NCBI RefSeq assembly: GCF_000189635.1
Contig: NW_002476559.1
Location: 868,001 to 932,000 of the forward strand
Length of the DNA stretch: 64,000 bases
Origin: Tetrahymena thermophila SB210
Lineage: Eukaryota > Ciliophora > Oligohymenophorea > Hymenostomatida > Tetrahymenidae
Direction: 5' to 3'
Within the stretch, counting starts at the first letter, position 1; each line of letters begins with the position of its first letter. The notes under the pieces were generated by a model, which worked only from the letters and a program-made list of their open reading frames with translations, had not been told where the DNA came from and did no database searches. The translations under genes and the position numbers were made by a program. This document shows, piece by piece, positions 13,587 to 24,836 of this stretch.

Positions 13587-16300
13587 ATGAGTGAATAAAA
13601 GTAGAAAGTTCACAAAACTTTAAGGATCCAATCAAAAGAAAACATAGAAACAAAAAGAAATAGCTTTGCAAATACTCCTAAAGAAAGAGATTAGGGAGAT
13701 GAATTTAACACTAGTTTTGAGTAAAATGAATTTAAGAATATGAGAAATTTCAAATAAGGTTTAATGAAATCCAAAATGCCAAAAGTCAACCATGTTGTGA
13801 GTAACAATATCAATTTTAGTTGAGTTAAAAAAATTTAACAAGAAAATTAATATTTTAGTTGATGCAATGAAAATGGAAGAAGATTATGAGTATACTTAAA
13901 AGGATTTAAAAGAAAATTTAGATGACTGGTACCAGCGGACAAAATCAAAATGTAATATATTTTTTTTTGTTTGTTTGTTCTTGTGTAAAATAAGTCCATT
14001 TATTTTTAAAAAAAATAGTGAAGGAAAACTAAGAAAATTCTAATTCATTTCAAGTAAATGATGTGAGAAATTAAAATTAATAGAAAATGCTCATAGAAGG
14101 TATGAAAGAGAAGTATAAATCTCCAAATGTTGACTCAAATATTCTAAATTCGATTTTGAAAACAGATTAAAAAATATAGAAAGGGTAGAATTAGATTGAG
14201 AGATATAATGAAGATTCTCCTTTTAAAAATAAATAAATGGTTAGAAATAGCTTTAGTTATGTGCAGAATGCATAAATTAATGATGATTCTGATAGCAAAT
14301 CTAGAAATTCAGTTTTTTCTAGCTAGCCTAATTTCAAAGGATCCAAAAAGGTTTCTGTATTTAATGCTAACGCTGCTAATACACAAGGAAATATTTGTAC
14401 TAGCTTAACACTTTTGCAGTAATACAACCCTAATAAGGAGTATATCAATCCAGAGTTAGTAAAAAAGAAAAATATCTAAAAGATAGTTCATAATATTATT
14501 TAAGATAAGATGTAGAAATTCATGAATAAACCTAAAGAATACTCTTAGAAATTCTAAGGTATAAAAACAACAAATGACTTAGGTGATAGTGTTTAAAATG
14601 AAACTTTGAAAAATTTTAAGAGCCTAAGAAAATACTTTAATTTTGGATAAAAAATAGATTACGATTAACTACTCGCAAAAATTTTAACTAACAAGCAATT
14701 GCCTAGCAAATTCTTTAACTTTACAGAAGATGAAATTAACCCAGCATCGTCATTTAAAGATGTAGAACCAGAGTTACTGAGTCGCTATTTAAGCATAAAT
14801 AAAGCAATAGAAGAAAAAAAATCTTAGCAGAGAGTTTTTAGAATAGAAGTGGCTAAGTGGGTTTAGATTTTGAAGGATAACCAAAATGATTTAATCACAA
14901 CTTAAAATAGATAAGATGAGTTAATGTAGTAATATCATATTTAAGATAAATCAATCAAAAGGTATTTTTTTTTATAAGTTCTTCTAAAACTATTATTTTT
15001 ATTTTAACATAATCTATGCGCTGGTTAATTTAAAAAAGTGTAAACCAAACAAATCAAAAAAACAAAAATAATAGTTTTTAATTTAGATAAAATAGACTAA
15101 TTTATAAATTTATTAAAATAAATCCATTTAAAAAAGGGTGCAAGCTTTACAGAAATCAAATGCATTCAAAAATAAAGCGCAATAAAAGAATAAATAGCTA
15201 GTAGAATATAATGAGGGTTTATAGTTGGAGCTTGATAAATTGAATGGTCAGCAGCAAGAACTTTCGAATTAATAACAAAAGCTTTAAGATAAATAGAAGG
15301 AGTTAGAGATGATCATCAATACTCTTAATTAAGATATAGAAGCGATAATGAATCACATAGATAATTGTGATAAAGAAGTAGAAAAACTGAAAATGAGCAG
15401 AATTAACCTAAAGACCTATCTGAGACAAAACTATGTAAAGATGCTTAAAAAAGATCTAAGTGCTCTGCCTACTGCTCAAAAAGAAAATATATCACTTGTT
15501 TGGGTAATAAAATCTATGAACAGCTTGGGAGAAGCTATTGAAAGAGGAGATTTTCCATAATATATTGATTCATAAGCAATTGAATTTTTATAAGAAGTAA
15601 ATTTAAACTTTGTGATATTTTAAACTAAACGAATTTATAAAAAAGGCAGCATAAATAGAGTAGGAAGTAGAAGACTTAAAATCCTCTATCAGAAATTACG
15701 ATTTTACTAAATTCGATTTAAGCTAAAATAAGAAAAATAGATATGAAAAAGTAATTGAAAATTTAAATAAAAACAGTACTAAGTCAGAGGTAATAAATAG
15801 AATATTATTTATTTTTAAAGATCGATTAAAGAATATTTAAATATTTTTAATAAAAATTAAAGATATAGAAAAAGCTTAAAGTTATCACTGAAGAGAACTT
15901 ATAAGTAAAGAAGCCTATTTTTTAAGTAAATGCTGATACTAAAAGGCATGAAATTCAATGGGTTAGCGATACTGTTAATCCTGGTACTATGAACAGTTTA
16001 AATAAATATGATGTATAGGATGAAGATCTACAGAGTGCTGTTCATGAAAGATAAAAAATATTAGAAGTAATCTAAGAAAAGCAAAGATTTTATTAAAAGA
16101 TAAAGGATCTTGAATTAGTCAGACACATACATCAAAATGAAAAAAGAGAAGATCCTAATTTACTTAAAAAGTTAATATGTCTTTTTGGTACAATAGATGG
16201 ATCTAACGAATTTCATAATTATACTCATCTAACTTAAGTAAAAATTTATTCAAAAACTATTTCTTTATTTGATAATATTTAAATTTATTAATTATAATGA
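13587..16300 (+). CDS. Coiled-coil protein of unknown function, six exons
   Basis: Frame and phase continuity give exons 13587-13818, 13859-13951, 14019-14961, 15137-15596, 15646-15789 and 15863-16300. That totals 2310 nt or 769 aa, from an ATG in A-rich context to TGA at 16298-16300. The introns are 40, 67, 175, 49 and 73 nt, AT-rich with GT...AG ends. The N-terminal 150 residues are polar and rich in Lys, Asn and Gln. A conserved-looking block near residues 290-360 includes KFFNFTEDEINPASSF. A coiled coil spans roughly residues 430-510 (QLELDKLNGQQQELSNQQQ and following heptads), followed by the globular-looking LPTAQKENISLVWVIKSM. The C-terminus is again helical. No family is recognised. 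A cytoskeletal or ciliary scaffold role would be a guess. The 40 nt first intron is the least certain junction. Confidence 0.72.
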
Positions 16301-16681
16301 GTTTAAATAAAATAATTTATTTTCTATTTAGATTATTCAAACATATTAAAATTTTTAGTTAATTTTCATATATTGAGACAAAACTTTTTTGTTATCTGTC
16401 AAGTTATTTTGCTTCCCAAAACCTAATTAATTTAATTCCTGAAAACCCAATTTATTTACAATCATAAATAAAATAAAATTATAGTCAAATACTATTTAAA
16501 TTAATTTAAAATTTAAAAATACTTAAAATATTAAATTTTATTTGATGAGAATTTAAATGTATCAAATTAATTTATAAAATAAACTTATAAAATAAATAAA
16601 TACAATTTTAAATTTTAAATAACTCTAAATTAATTTTTAAATAAAATAATTAATTAAAAAATTTAGTGCTTTATCAAGAAA
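16301..16681. other. Short AT-rich intergenic spacer
   Basis: About 380 nt lies between two same-strand genes. It is AT-rich with runs of TTAAAT. I see nothing recognisable beyond what must be the terminator and promoter functions of the neighbours. Confidence 0.55.
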
Positions 16682-17131
16682 ATGTAAGAAAGCAAAAACT
16701 TTTCGTTTATGACAAGCAGTCGTCATTTTAAAATTAAAGCTAAAACTGAAAATGCTAAATCTCTTGACAGAGCCTAAAGCAGTCATGATCTGAAAACTGA
16801 ATAAAATGATAACTTGTCTGTAGCCTCATCGAAACTAACTTCTAGCAGACAAAATTTACTGAGCTCTACATCAATATCGAATTTGACTGATAAATATATT
16901 AACACTATAAAAAGAGGAAGTAATACTAATTAAAATTAGTTAAGTATAGGAAGTAATTTATAAATTGATGCTTTTGATACTTTTATGGGATTAAAAAGTA
17001 GAAATTTAACAAGCTCATATAGCAATAGTAGGATTGGTACTTCCTTTAATAACTTCACAAGTGAAAATAAATCAAATTTATATAAGCCCTACCAATCAAC
17101 CTCTTTAAGAAATCTCTCCATAAATTTTTGA
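16682..17131 (+). CDS. Small Ser/Asn-rich hypothetical protein
   Basis: A 150-codon ciliate-code frame (149 aa) runs from ATG at 16682 to TGA at 17129-17131. The composition is clearly more mixed than the flanks, with many Ser, Thr, Asn and Lys residues and phrases such as SVASSKLTSSRQNLLSS and SSYSNSRIGTSFNNF. Such low-complexity, Ser-rich sequence suggests an intrinsically disordered, possibly phosphorylated protein. There is no signal peptide, transmembrane segment or known motif. It lies 381 nt downstream of the coiled-coil gene on the same strand and has its own A-rich start context (CAAGAAAATG). Function is not recognised. Confidence 0.65.
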
Positions 17132-18112
17132 AAATATGTTTATAATGAATACAAATACTTTTATTAATAATTTATAAAAAATATTTAAAATTATTCATCC
17201 ATTTCTCCTCTTTATTAAGTAAAAAAATTATTTATATATAAAAATACTCTTTGTCTATTAATAATATTTAGTTTTTCTCATCTAATGTTCAATTATCTAT
17301 TAGTATTCCACTCAGTTAAAACTGATTTAAAAATTTTATAACTAAGAAAACTATTTAAAATTAAAAAGTATTTAAAATTTATTAATAAATGTTGATTCAA
17401 TTTATTTTACTAAAATTAATATAAATTAAGGAATATATCTTTTAAGTCTAAGATTCATTTATCAAAATTAAAAAAAACTTGTTTAATTTTAATTATTTTT
17501 TGAGTATTTTTTAATTAAAATATTTGAAAAAAAAACAGCTTTTAATATTTTTGATAATGCAGCAAACGGTGATAAAGATACAGAAATAATTTTGGATGAA
17601 TTTAATCAATATAATAGGATATAATATATTTAATCTAGGATAATATAATTTCTATACATTATTTTGGTATTATGTAAATATTGATATAAAGTAAATTTAA
17701 TTTGTTTAGATATTAAAGAAGAAAAATATTAATATTATTTATTAAATTCTTTTTGAAAAATAAATAATTATGTAATAAATTTTAATCTAAAGATAAAATT
17801 ATTTATTTAATATTTCTTTCTATATGTCTTATGATGTAGATATATAATATCTGTTATAGTAATAAAAAATTAAGATATATTTACATTATTATTGAACTAC
17901 TTTTGAAAAATAACTAAGTAAGAAACAAATTAATTATATTGATTATATTATTTTGATTTTTATTAATTGAATTTATCTATATATTTATTTATTAATATTT
18001 ATATATGTATTTTTATGTGCATAAATTTTACTTATTTATATTAATTACAAATAATTTTTTCTAAATGTTTTTATTTAAAATTTTGTTTTCTCAGTGTTTT
18101 CTACATATTCAT
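17132..18112. other. AT-rich intergenic spacer between convergent genes
   Basis: About 1 kb separates the 3' ends of the Ser-rich gene and the minus-strand TPR gene. A TGA-free frame of about 110 codons begins near 17559, but it reads as low-complexity Ile/Asn/Tyr/Lys sequence expected from AT-rich noncoding DNA. I see nothing else. Confidence 0.55.
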
Positions 18113-19582
18113 TCATACCAAAGTAAGTGATTTGGATGAAACTAAATCTGAATATCTGTAAAGGAAGGTACTTATTAGACCTACTAATCCACTACAAAGT
18201 AATTTAATGAAAATATTCTTGCCTTATAGGAAGCCAAATAATCCCAAACTAAGAAGAGGACCTCCTATCAGGGCAGGCTTAGATAAAAGACGGATATTCA
18301 TAAACTTTTTCAAGACTACATAAGTAGTGAAGGAACTACATAACATATAGAAAGGAGTGGTTTTCATAGATCCAGGGAAATTGTTATCCAAAAATTGAGA
18401 AACATTAGTCAAGGATGAATTGTTTAGCAAGTTTGAGCTCTTTTTAGTTTTATTGTTAGAACCGCTGGAGCTTAATAAGTGAGTTGAGTTATTTTAACTT
18501 TCTGTTTTACTCTTTCCGTCAGTGTAGAGTTATTTGATTATCTTATACTCTTTATTAATATTTTCATCTACTTGCTGATGTCCAATAGCAATAAGACGAG
18601 CATTTTTTATTTCTTCGAAAGCTTTTTCATATCTTTATAGTTTTTTAAGAGCCAAGGCACGACGATAAGAAGCTTTTAAATGGTTAGGATTTATGATACT
18701 AACTTTTTCAGCATATTCAAGAGATTTTTCGAAATCACCTTCATTAAAGTAACACAATGAAATATTACATAAGAGCATTAATGTCAATTCTACTTACTCC
18801 TTAAGGACATCTCTGTACTTTGATTTATCTTCACCTAGTTAGAAGTTGCTAATATGAATAACTTAAAGACAGTCTTCATAGAGCTTAATGGCATCTTTGT
18901 ATTATTTCTTTTAGACACATACCTTAGCTTAGTCCTTAATTGCATTAGCTACTGCAAAAATTTAAGTAAATCTTTAAATTTCTTCTTAACTCTTTGCTTA
19001 AGACTAACTTTGTTATTGGTTATTTTAGTTTGTTTGCTATTCATTTTATTTTGCTTATTAACTTTCTTACTCTTCAGTTTTTTATTTAACTTCTTCAATA
19101 ACAACTTCGCTTTCTTACTACTATTCAGATTGGGCATTCTAATTTTAAGTGCTTTGTGTATTTTGTTGGTTTATATCTTCCTTATTTTGAATACTTTCTT
19201 CTTATTTTTCTTCTTACACTTAATCTGATGATAAGTTAGTTACATCTTAGATTATAGCATCAGAATATCTTTAAATCTTTGGATTTTATTCAGTTTCATT
19301 AGATTATGAAGATTATTAATTTTCTTAGTGTCTTGGAGATTCTTTTTATTAATGTCCATTCAAATTAGCTTCTTCATTTTAATGTGTTTCTTAGTGATTA
19401 GCATGATTAAGTTTATTTTAAATAATAATTGGGTTGTTTATAGAGCTTTAAAATAACTCCTTATCACAATCAGAATCTTCTTTTAAGTGATTTTCATTAG
19501 ATTAATGAATACTTTCTTTTACTATATGCTCAGTAGATTATTCTAATAAATGAATTTATGTTTCTTCGTTTTATGTTGCCAT
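18113..19582 (-). CDS. TPR protein with acidic/Gln-rich N-terminus and hydrophobic C-terminal segments
   Basis: An intron-free 490-codon frame (489 aa) runs from ATG at 19580-19582 (AAAAATGGC) to TGA at 18113-18115. The first 200 residues are Gln/Glu/Asn-rich and probably disordered. Residues of about 208-345 form a TPR domain. Visible helices include KKQYKDAIKLYEDCLQ, CYFNEGDFEKSLEYAEK and NPNHLKASYRRALALKKL, the arrangement of a three-repeat clamp as in FKBP/TOM-type co-chaperone adaptors. A Ser/Asn linker precedes two or three hydrophobic segments at about 410-475 (PALIGGPLLSLGLFGFL and LLCSGLVGLISTFLY). This suggests a C-terminally anchored TPR adaptor on an organelle membrane facing the cytosol. 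The membrane and the client are unknown. The family assignment of the TPR is firm, the role is inference. Confidence 0.82.
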
Positions 19583-21713
19583 TTTTCTTAACCTTTTAAT
19601 TTAATTTTTCTATTCTTTTACAACTTGATTTTAATTGAATCTTTAAATTTTAGTAAATTTCTAATAATTCTTTTTCTTTTTTAGTTAGCCCTTTTAATTT
19701 CCATAAAGTTATTAAAGAATCTAAAGGAATCTTCTAACAAAAAGAAAGGACTGATTTTTCTAATTTTTTCTTATTTTTTCTAAAGTATCTCTTTCAAAAA
19801 ATAACTCTCTTCTTTTTAAAAATTCTCAATACATCTTCATTCATCCATTCATTCATAATATTTTGAATGATAATTACTTAAGGGAAATATTCTAATATAT
19901 TTAAAGATCTTATTTAAACAAAAGTTTAATATATCTTCATGTAAATTTCATATAATATAATTTTGGCTGGAATTAAATACTTTAATTAGCATAAAAATTA
20001 TTTTATATTAATCTTTTATTTATAAAATAACTAATTTTAAGTTCAAATTTGTCATTTTAAAGTTTAAATAAATTGTAAGATTTAAAATAATTCTATCATC
20101 AATTTAAATTTTGTATCAATCTTTCTTTGCTAATAAATTAAAATATATTTTTTAATTATTTATAGATTTAATATAAAATAAAATCAATAATAGCTAAAAT
20201 GATCTATGAAATACACAATTAGATTATTTAGATTTACATTTTAAAAAAATATTTTTTTTTTGTTTAAAAGATTTTTAACTTTAAAGACTACAAACCAAAA
20301 TATTTTAAAAATAAATATTTTAGTAAATTTAATATGAATTAAATAAAGGAATTAATTATTTCATACTAAATAATATAATAATAATAAATATTTATACAGA
20401 ATTTAAAGTTTTATTGTTATTTTTATGGTTAAAATTAATGATAAAATAGTAATTTTCATGAAATAATTCATTTATGTTTGTTAAATTCTACACTTAAAAG
20501 AGGAATTTAAGAATTAGGATAAGTAAGTTTTCTTCTAAATAAAAGAATTTATAATAAAGCTCAGAGCATCAATTTCTTTTAGGATTTTGTTAATTTTCTT
20601 CTTATCCAGAAAATCCTTTTTCTTAAAATCTTTAATTTATTTTTTAGAATTAAACAATCCATTGAATTATGATAGAATAATTAAAAAATATTTCTTACAT
20701 TTTTAATTTAAGTATCATTTCTTTTTAAAGGAACATAAAAATGTCTACTCAATAATACATTTTATTTTTATTAAAGTTAGTTCTATTTAGGGACAAAAAA
20801 TACTTTAAAACAAATAATATTTTCAAATAAAAGAATACATTGATTAAATTGCGTGGAAAATATAATGTTGTTAAATTATTTATGATTGTGATTACACAAA
20901 ATTTTTGATCGGGAGTAAAAAAATTCTGTTGTAAAATATATTTATGATTAGGTCAAATTTATAAAAACAAAGTAATTTTTTCGAAAATATTTGATGTCAA
21001 ATTTTAAATTCCAACATAGATTTCATGTGGTGTAAAATATTCAAATCTATTTTGGAAAATATGAGTTAAGGTATTAAATTTGATCATTTCTTATCAATTC
21101 TTATTGAGAGTAGTGATTGAAATTTAATGTTAATTTTTTTTAGAGTAAAAATTGAGAAAATTAGCTTTGCTTATCTTTTAGATTAAGTGTAAAAAGAAAT
21201 ATTTACTTAGTAAAATAGATGTTTAGAAAAAATTATGATTGAATTTGGATTAGAAAAGATTATTTCGGAAATTAAGTTTTATATGAATTAAATACATTTG
21301 AGATAGTAACAAATTTTGATTGTTTATTTTAACAGCTCTCTTAAGAGAATTTAGAAAAAGATTACAATAAGTTGAAAATAATCACAATGAATTCTAAATG
21401 AAATTCTTTTTACAATCCAATTATTATATAGATGACAAATAAAATTGATCATATATTCATTTGATTTCGTCGTAAATCATTAAACAGATAGAAAGCTAAA
21501 AATTAATTCCCATAAATAATCAAAAGAATTGCTTTCTTTTAATCTAACTAAATAAAAAAATAATAATTATAAAAATAATAATAAAATTTAGTAAAATAAA
21601 TAAATAAACAAGTCTTTTACGATCGATCTTCTCAAAAATTAAAAGACAAACAAAAATCTTCTAACACATATATACTAATCATACTGATACTACTATTTTT
21701 CCAAAATATTAAA
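19583..21713. other. Long AT-rich intergenic region
   Basis: About 2.1 kb separates the divergent TPR and Cys-rich genes. Near 19839-19856 is a short (CATT)n-like microsatellite. A protein-like minus-strand frame at 20361-20716 is listed separately. Otherwise I see only AT-rich sequence. Confidence 0.5.
20361..20716 (-). pseudogene. Weak coding-like frame, possible exon or remnant
   Basis: A minus-strand TGA-free frame ends with TGA at 20361-20363. Its upstream half reads protein-like (DFLDKKKINKILKEIDAL), while its 3' half decays to Ile/Leu/Tyr-rich sequence typical of noncoding DNA. There is no in-frame ATG. The length (about 118 codons) is not exceptional for a one-stop code at this base composition. 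I list it only because the first 60 codons look unlike the flanks. Confidence 0.15.
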
Positions 21714-22217
21714 ATGCTTTTTAAGCTGTTTTGTTTCGTAACACTACTCTCTTTAACAAATTGTTTCAATTATTTAGAAGTGTAAGAGTGTCAGGTTAAG
21801 AAATGCAAAGATTTGAGAAAGTTATGCTTTGAAAACAGACTCTGTTTATTTCACTGGGATAAATATAATAAATTGATATTTAATAAAAGTACAAGCCTAA
21901 AAATTATTAGTGATTAGAGCTATAAATCACTGTTTTAAGAGCTTGTCAGCTGTTTTAATACAGAGTGCAACGCATAAATTTACTATAAGCAATGTGGAAA
22001 TAAGCTCAGAACAATTTATTAGCATATAGATCAGGTTAAGCATTAAATGGCTTCTTGCTTAAACCGTCTAAATTTGGATAATACTAGCTAACAATATTAT
22101 GACTCACACTATTACTCAATTTAATGCTTAAAAATAACTATTCAAAAAGATCCTGATATTAACAGAGAAATATCTTAATCTTTTTAATGTGAAGCTAACA
22201 TAGATAGAAATGACTGA
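21714..22217 (+). CDS. Small secreted cysteine-rich protein
   Basis: A 168-codon frame (167 aa) runs from ATG at 21714 (ATTAAAATG) to TGA at 22215-22217. The N-terminus MLFKLFCFVTLLSLTNC is a clear signal peptide. The mature part has about ten Cys residues, several in pairs suited to disulfides (ECQVKKC, CFNTEC, YYKQCGN, NRLCLF). There is no transmembrane segment after the signal, so the product is predicted to enter the secretory pathway and be released or stored, perhaps in mucocyst-type granules. That destination is inference. I recognise no family. The gene stands alone between spacers of more than 2 kb. Confidence 0.7.
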
Positions 22218-24836
22218 AAGATTAACTGTAAAAAGCTTAGAAATCTAAACATAAATATGACTATTTAAATTATCGACTTGTTTCAATCACTTATATAAAA
22301 ATAATTAATAACATTTAAAATTAAGCAAAACACATACTGACGCTATTCTTTATTCACAAAAATTTTACTAAAGATATTCATCTGTCATTTAGAAAATTAT
22401 TTAATTAAGCACTACTCAATCACTCCCAAATTTTCTGGCTTTTAATCTTAATTAAATTAATAATTAGTTTATCTTCATTATGATCGTAATTCTTCAGATT
22501 TATGATATCTTCTATTAGTACTATTAGGTAGCTTACTAATTACACACACAAAATATTTATTGTAATAATTTTCATAAACGAGAGCAAAAATTAAAATAAA
22601 CTATACTGGAATTTGCTAAAATCTATTTAATTAATATTCAATAATATATATTCATCATAAAAAAAGTATTAGTTAAAGTAAATTCAATAATTAGTAATTG
22701 TGAGATAATATAAGTCATTAAATGAACCTCTTTTAGTTACAAATGATTAGTCAGAATTTATTAAATTCAATCAAAACTTAACATTTGCAAATATTAAATA
22801 ATCTTTGATATAAAAGTAAACATTTTTGGTTAGTTTTTATATTATCATTTATGAAAACAATCAAATTAATGAAATGATAAACTATTAAATTTAAAAAATA
22901 AATAAAATAATTTTCTCACTATATTAATTAAAACTACTTTTCATGTTTTTTTATTAACTTAACTATTTATTATAAAACTTATTCATTTTTTTTATTACAA
23001 TCTTTTCTTATTAATAACTATTTTTGTAGATAAAATATTAAATAAGTTAGAGTATATACAAAAAAATTAATTAAAATATTATTAAATTTCTTACAATTAT
23101 ATTGTAAACCAATATCAAAAATAAATTATTTTTTTTAATATTTAAGCTTAATTAATCTATCTAGAATTTTATAAGAAATATATATACTTAATAGGAATCA
23201 GTTACAAACTTTTATTTTTAATTGATTTAAAGTAAATTTATAATTTATATATTTTGTCTGTATTTGTTATTATTGAAAAAGTATGTAAAATATAATTTAA
23301 TTAGATATTTTTATTTCTAATTTTAATTGATTTATTTAAATTATAAATTTAAATTTATTTTTTATTGGATATTTATGTTGATAATAAATTTTTATTATTA
23401 CAACATAACTTTTTAAATTTCAATCTTCATAATTATAAAAGTATATATTATATTTTGTATGCTTAAAGCTAAGAAAATATTTAGAAAGATCTCTTTTTAA
23501 ATAAAAGAAATGATTGAACTTTTCCATTTATTTTAAAATGAGAAATTAATACTGAAACCGTATTGTCAATATCCATTATACGACGATGTATTTTTTATTA
23601 AGTATTGTTTTTTATAATTATTTTAACATTTTAATACTAAAATGGAAAGATAAAGCTTGAAAGAAGTGTCTTTTAAAATATTTTTCATAAAAATTAAATC
23701 TTAATAAAAGAATATATATGAATTGCTTTCTCTATTATTAATTAATTACTAGATATTTTTGTCAAAAATCAATCTATTTATTTTGAGGGAAAATATGAGT
23801 TTTTTGTATTTAAAAAATTAATCAATTTCTGTTTATTTTTGATTTCTTGTAAATTTCTTATCTGCTCTGATAAGATAAAATAGAAATAAGTAAAAAGTGA
23901 TTACTATATGACTATATTATCTAAGATTGTACGTTGTTATTAAAACTTAATGCTATAAAAATTAAATTTAAAAATATCTTTTATTGATTATATATTATAC
24001 TAATATTTAAACATCTTATTTGCTTTATCTGATCTTCTATTATCATAATATTTAAGAATAATTTAAGAAATAAAGCAAAAAGGATTAATAATTAATAAGA
24101 GAAATTATGGTATTCTAAAAAGTTTTATTTCTAATTTCTCATTCAGATTATCACCACAGAGTGAATATAAGGAACACAAAAAGATCAATAAAATAAAATT
24201 TTTTTAATGTAAAACAATACTTAATATAACAACTATATGTTTTATAAAAAGTTGTTCATCTTCAAAAAATACAAATAATGAGAAATTAGTGGAAGATATT
24301 TTATCTCAAAATTTAAAATTAACAATATGCATTGAGATGATTACGTATATTAGATAATATCACATAAGATAAATAGAATAATATAAATATATTATTAAAA
24401 TATAAGTTATATACTTCAATTATAAGATAGATATTGTATAATATGCAACTTTATAATTATTTAATATATAAAATTATTATTTTTTCAATGACAATTCTGA
24501 AAAATTCAACATAGTAAATGAATTTAACAATTATTTTATACACCATTTATAGTTTAGAGTTTGAGTTGTATTGGAATTGATATATTTATAATCGCGCGCG
24601 CCACTATTTTTAAAAACTCTTATAAAGCTATGATATTAAAAAAAGTTACTTTATCTCTTTAGTAGTAGAAGACAATTAATTAAATAGAAGTAAAAAAATA
24701 TGTGACGTAATTTACTTTATTAGAATATTTAACACTCCTCTCATGTGTCTAAGTACTTTCTAATTAATTATATATAAAACAAATATTATAATTATATTAA
24801 TGTTATTAAAAACCAAAAAAAAAAAAAAATTAAAAT
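22218..24836. other. Long AT-rich intergenic region upstream of the RNF213-like gene
   Basis: About 2.6 kb contains no frame that looks coding. It includes an isolated alternating CG run at 24593-24602, out of place in this composition, and an A-tract at 24814-24829 just before the giant gene's ATG. The upstream part probably carries the promoter of that gene, but no motif can be singled out. Confidence 0.55.

Noticed and set aside
17559..17900. TGA-free plus-strand frame of about 110 codons starting with an ATG
   Set aside because: Residues are almost only Ile, Asn, Tyr, Lys, Gln and Phe, as expected from noncoding AT-rich DNA read with one stop codon.
18949..19137. Lys-rich 62-codon minus-strand frame
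   Set aside because: It overlaps the TPR gene on the same strand in another frame. The ciliate-code frame is longer and carries the TPR motifs.
18854..19228. 124-codon plus-strand standard-code frame, very Leu/Phe-rich, looking like a membrane protein
   Set aside because: It is the antisense of the Gln/Lys-rich head of the minus-strand TPR gene. Its apparent hydrophobicity is a reverse-complement artefact.
24814..24829. A-tract as a transposon poly(A) tail
   Set aside because: No target-site duplication or upstream element is seen. A-rich leaders just before ATG are usual in this genome.
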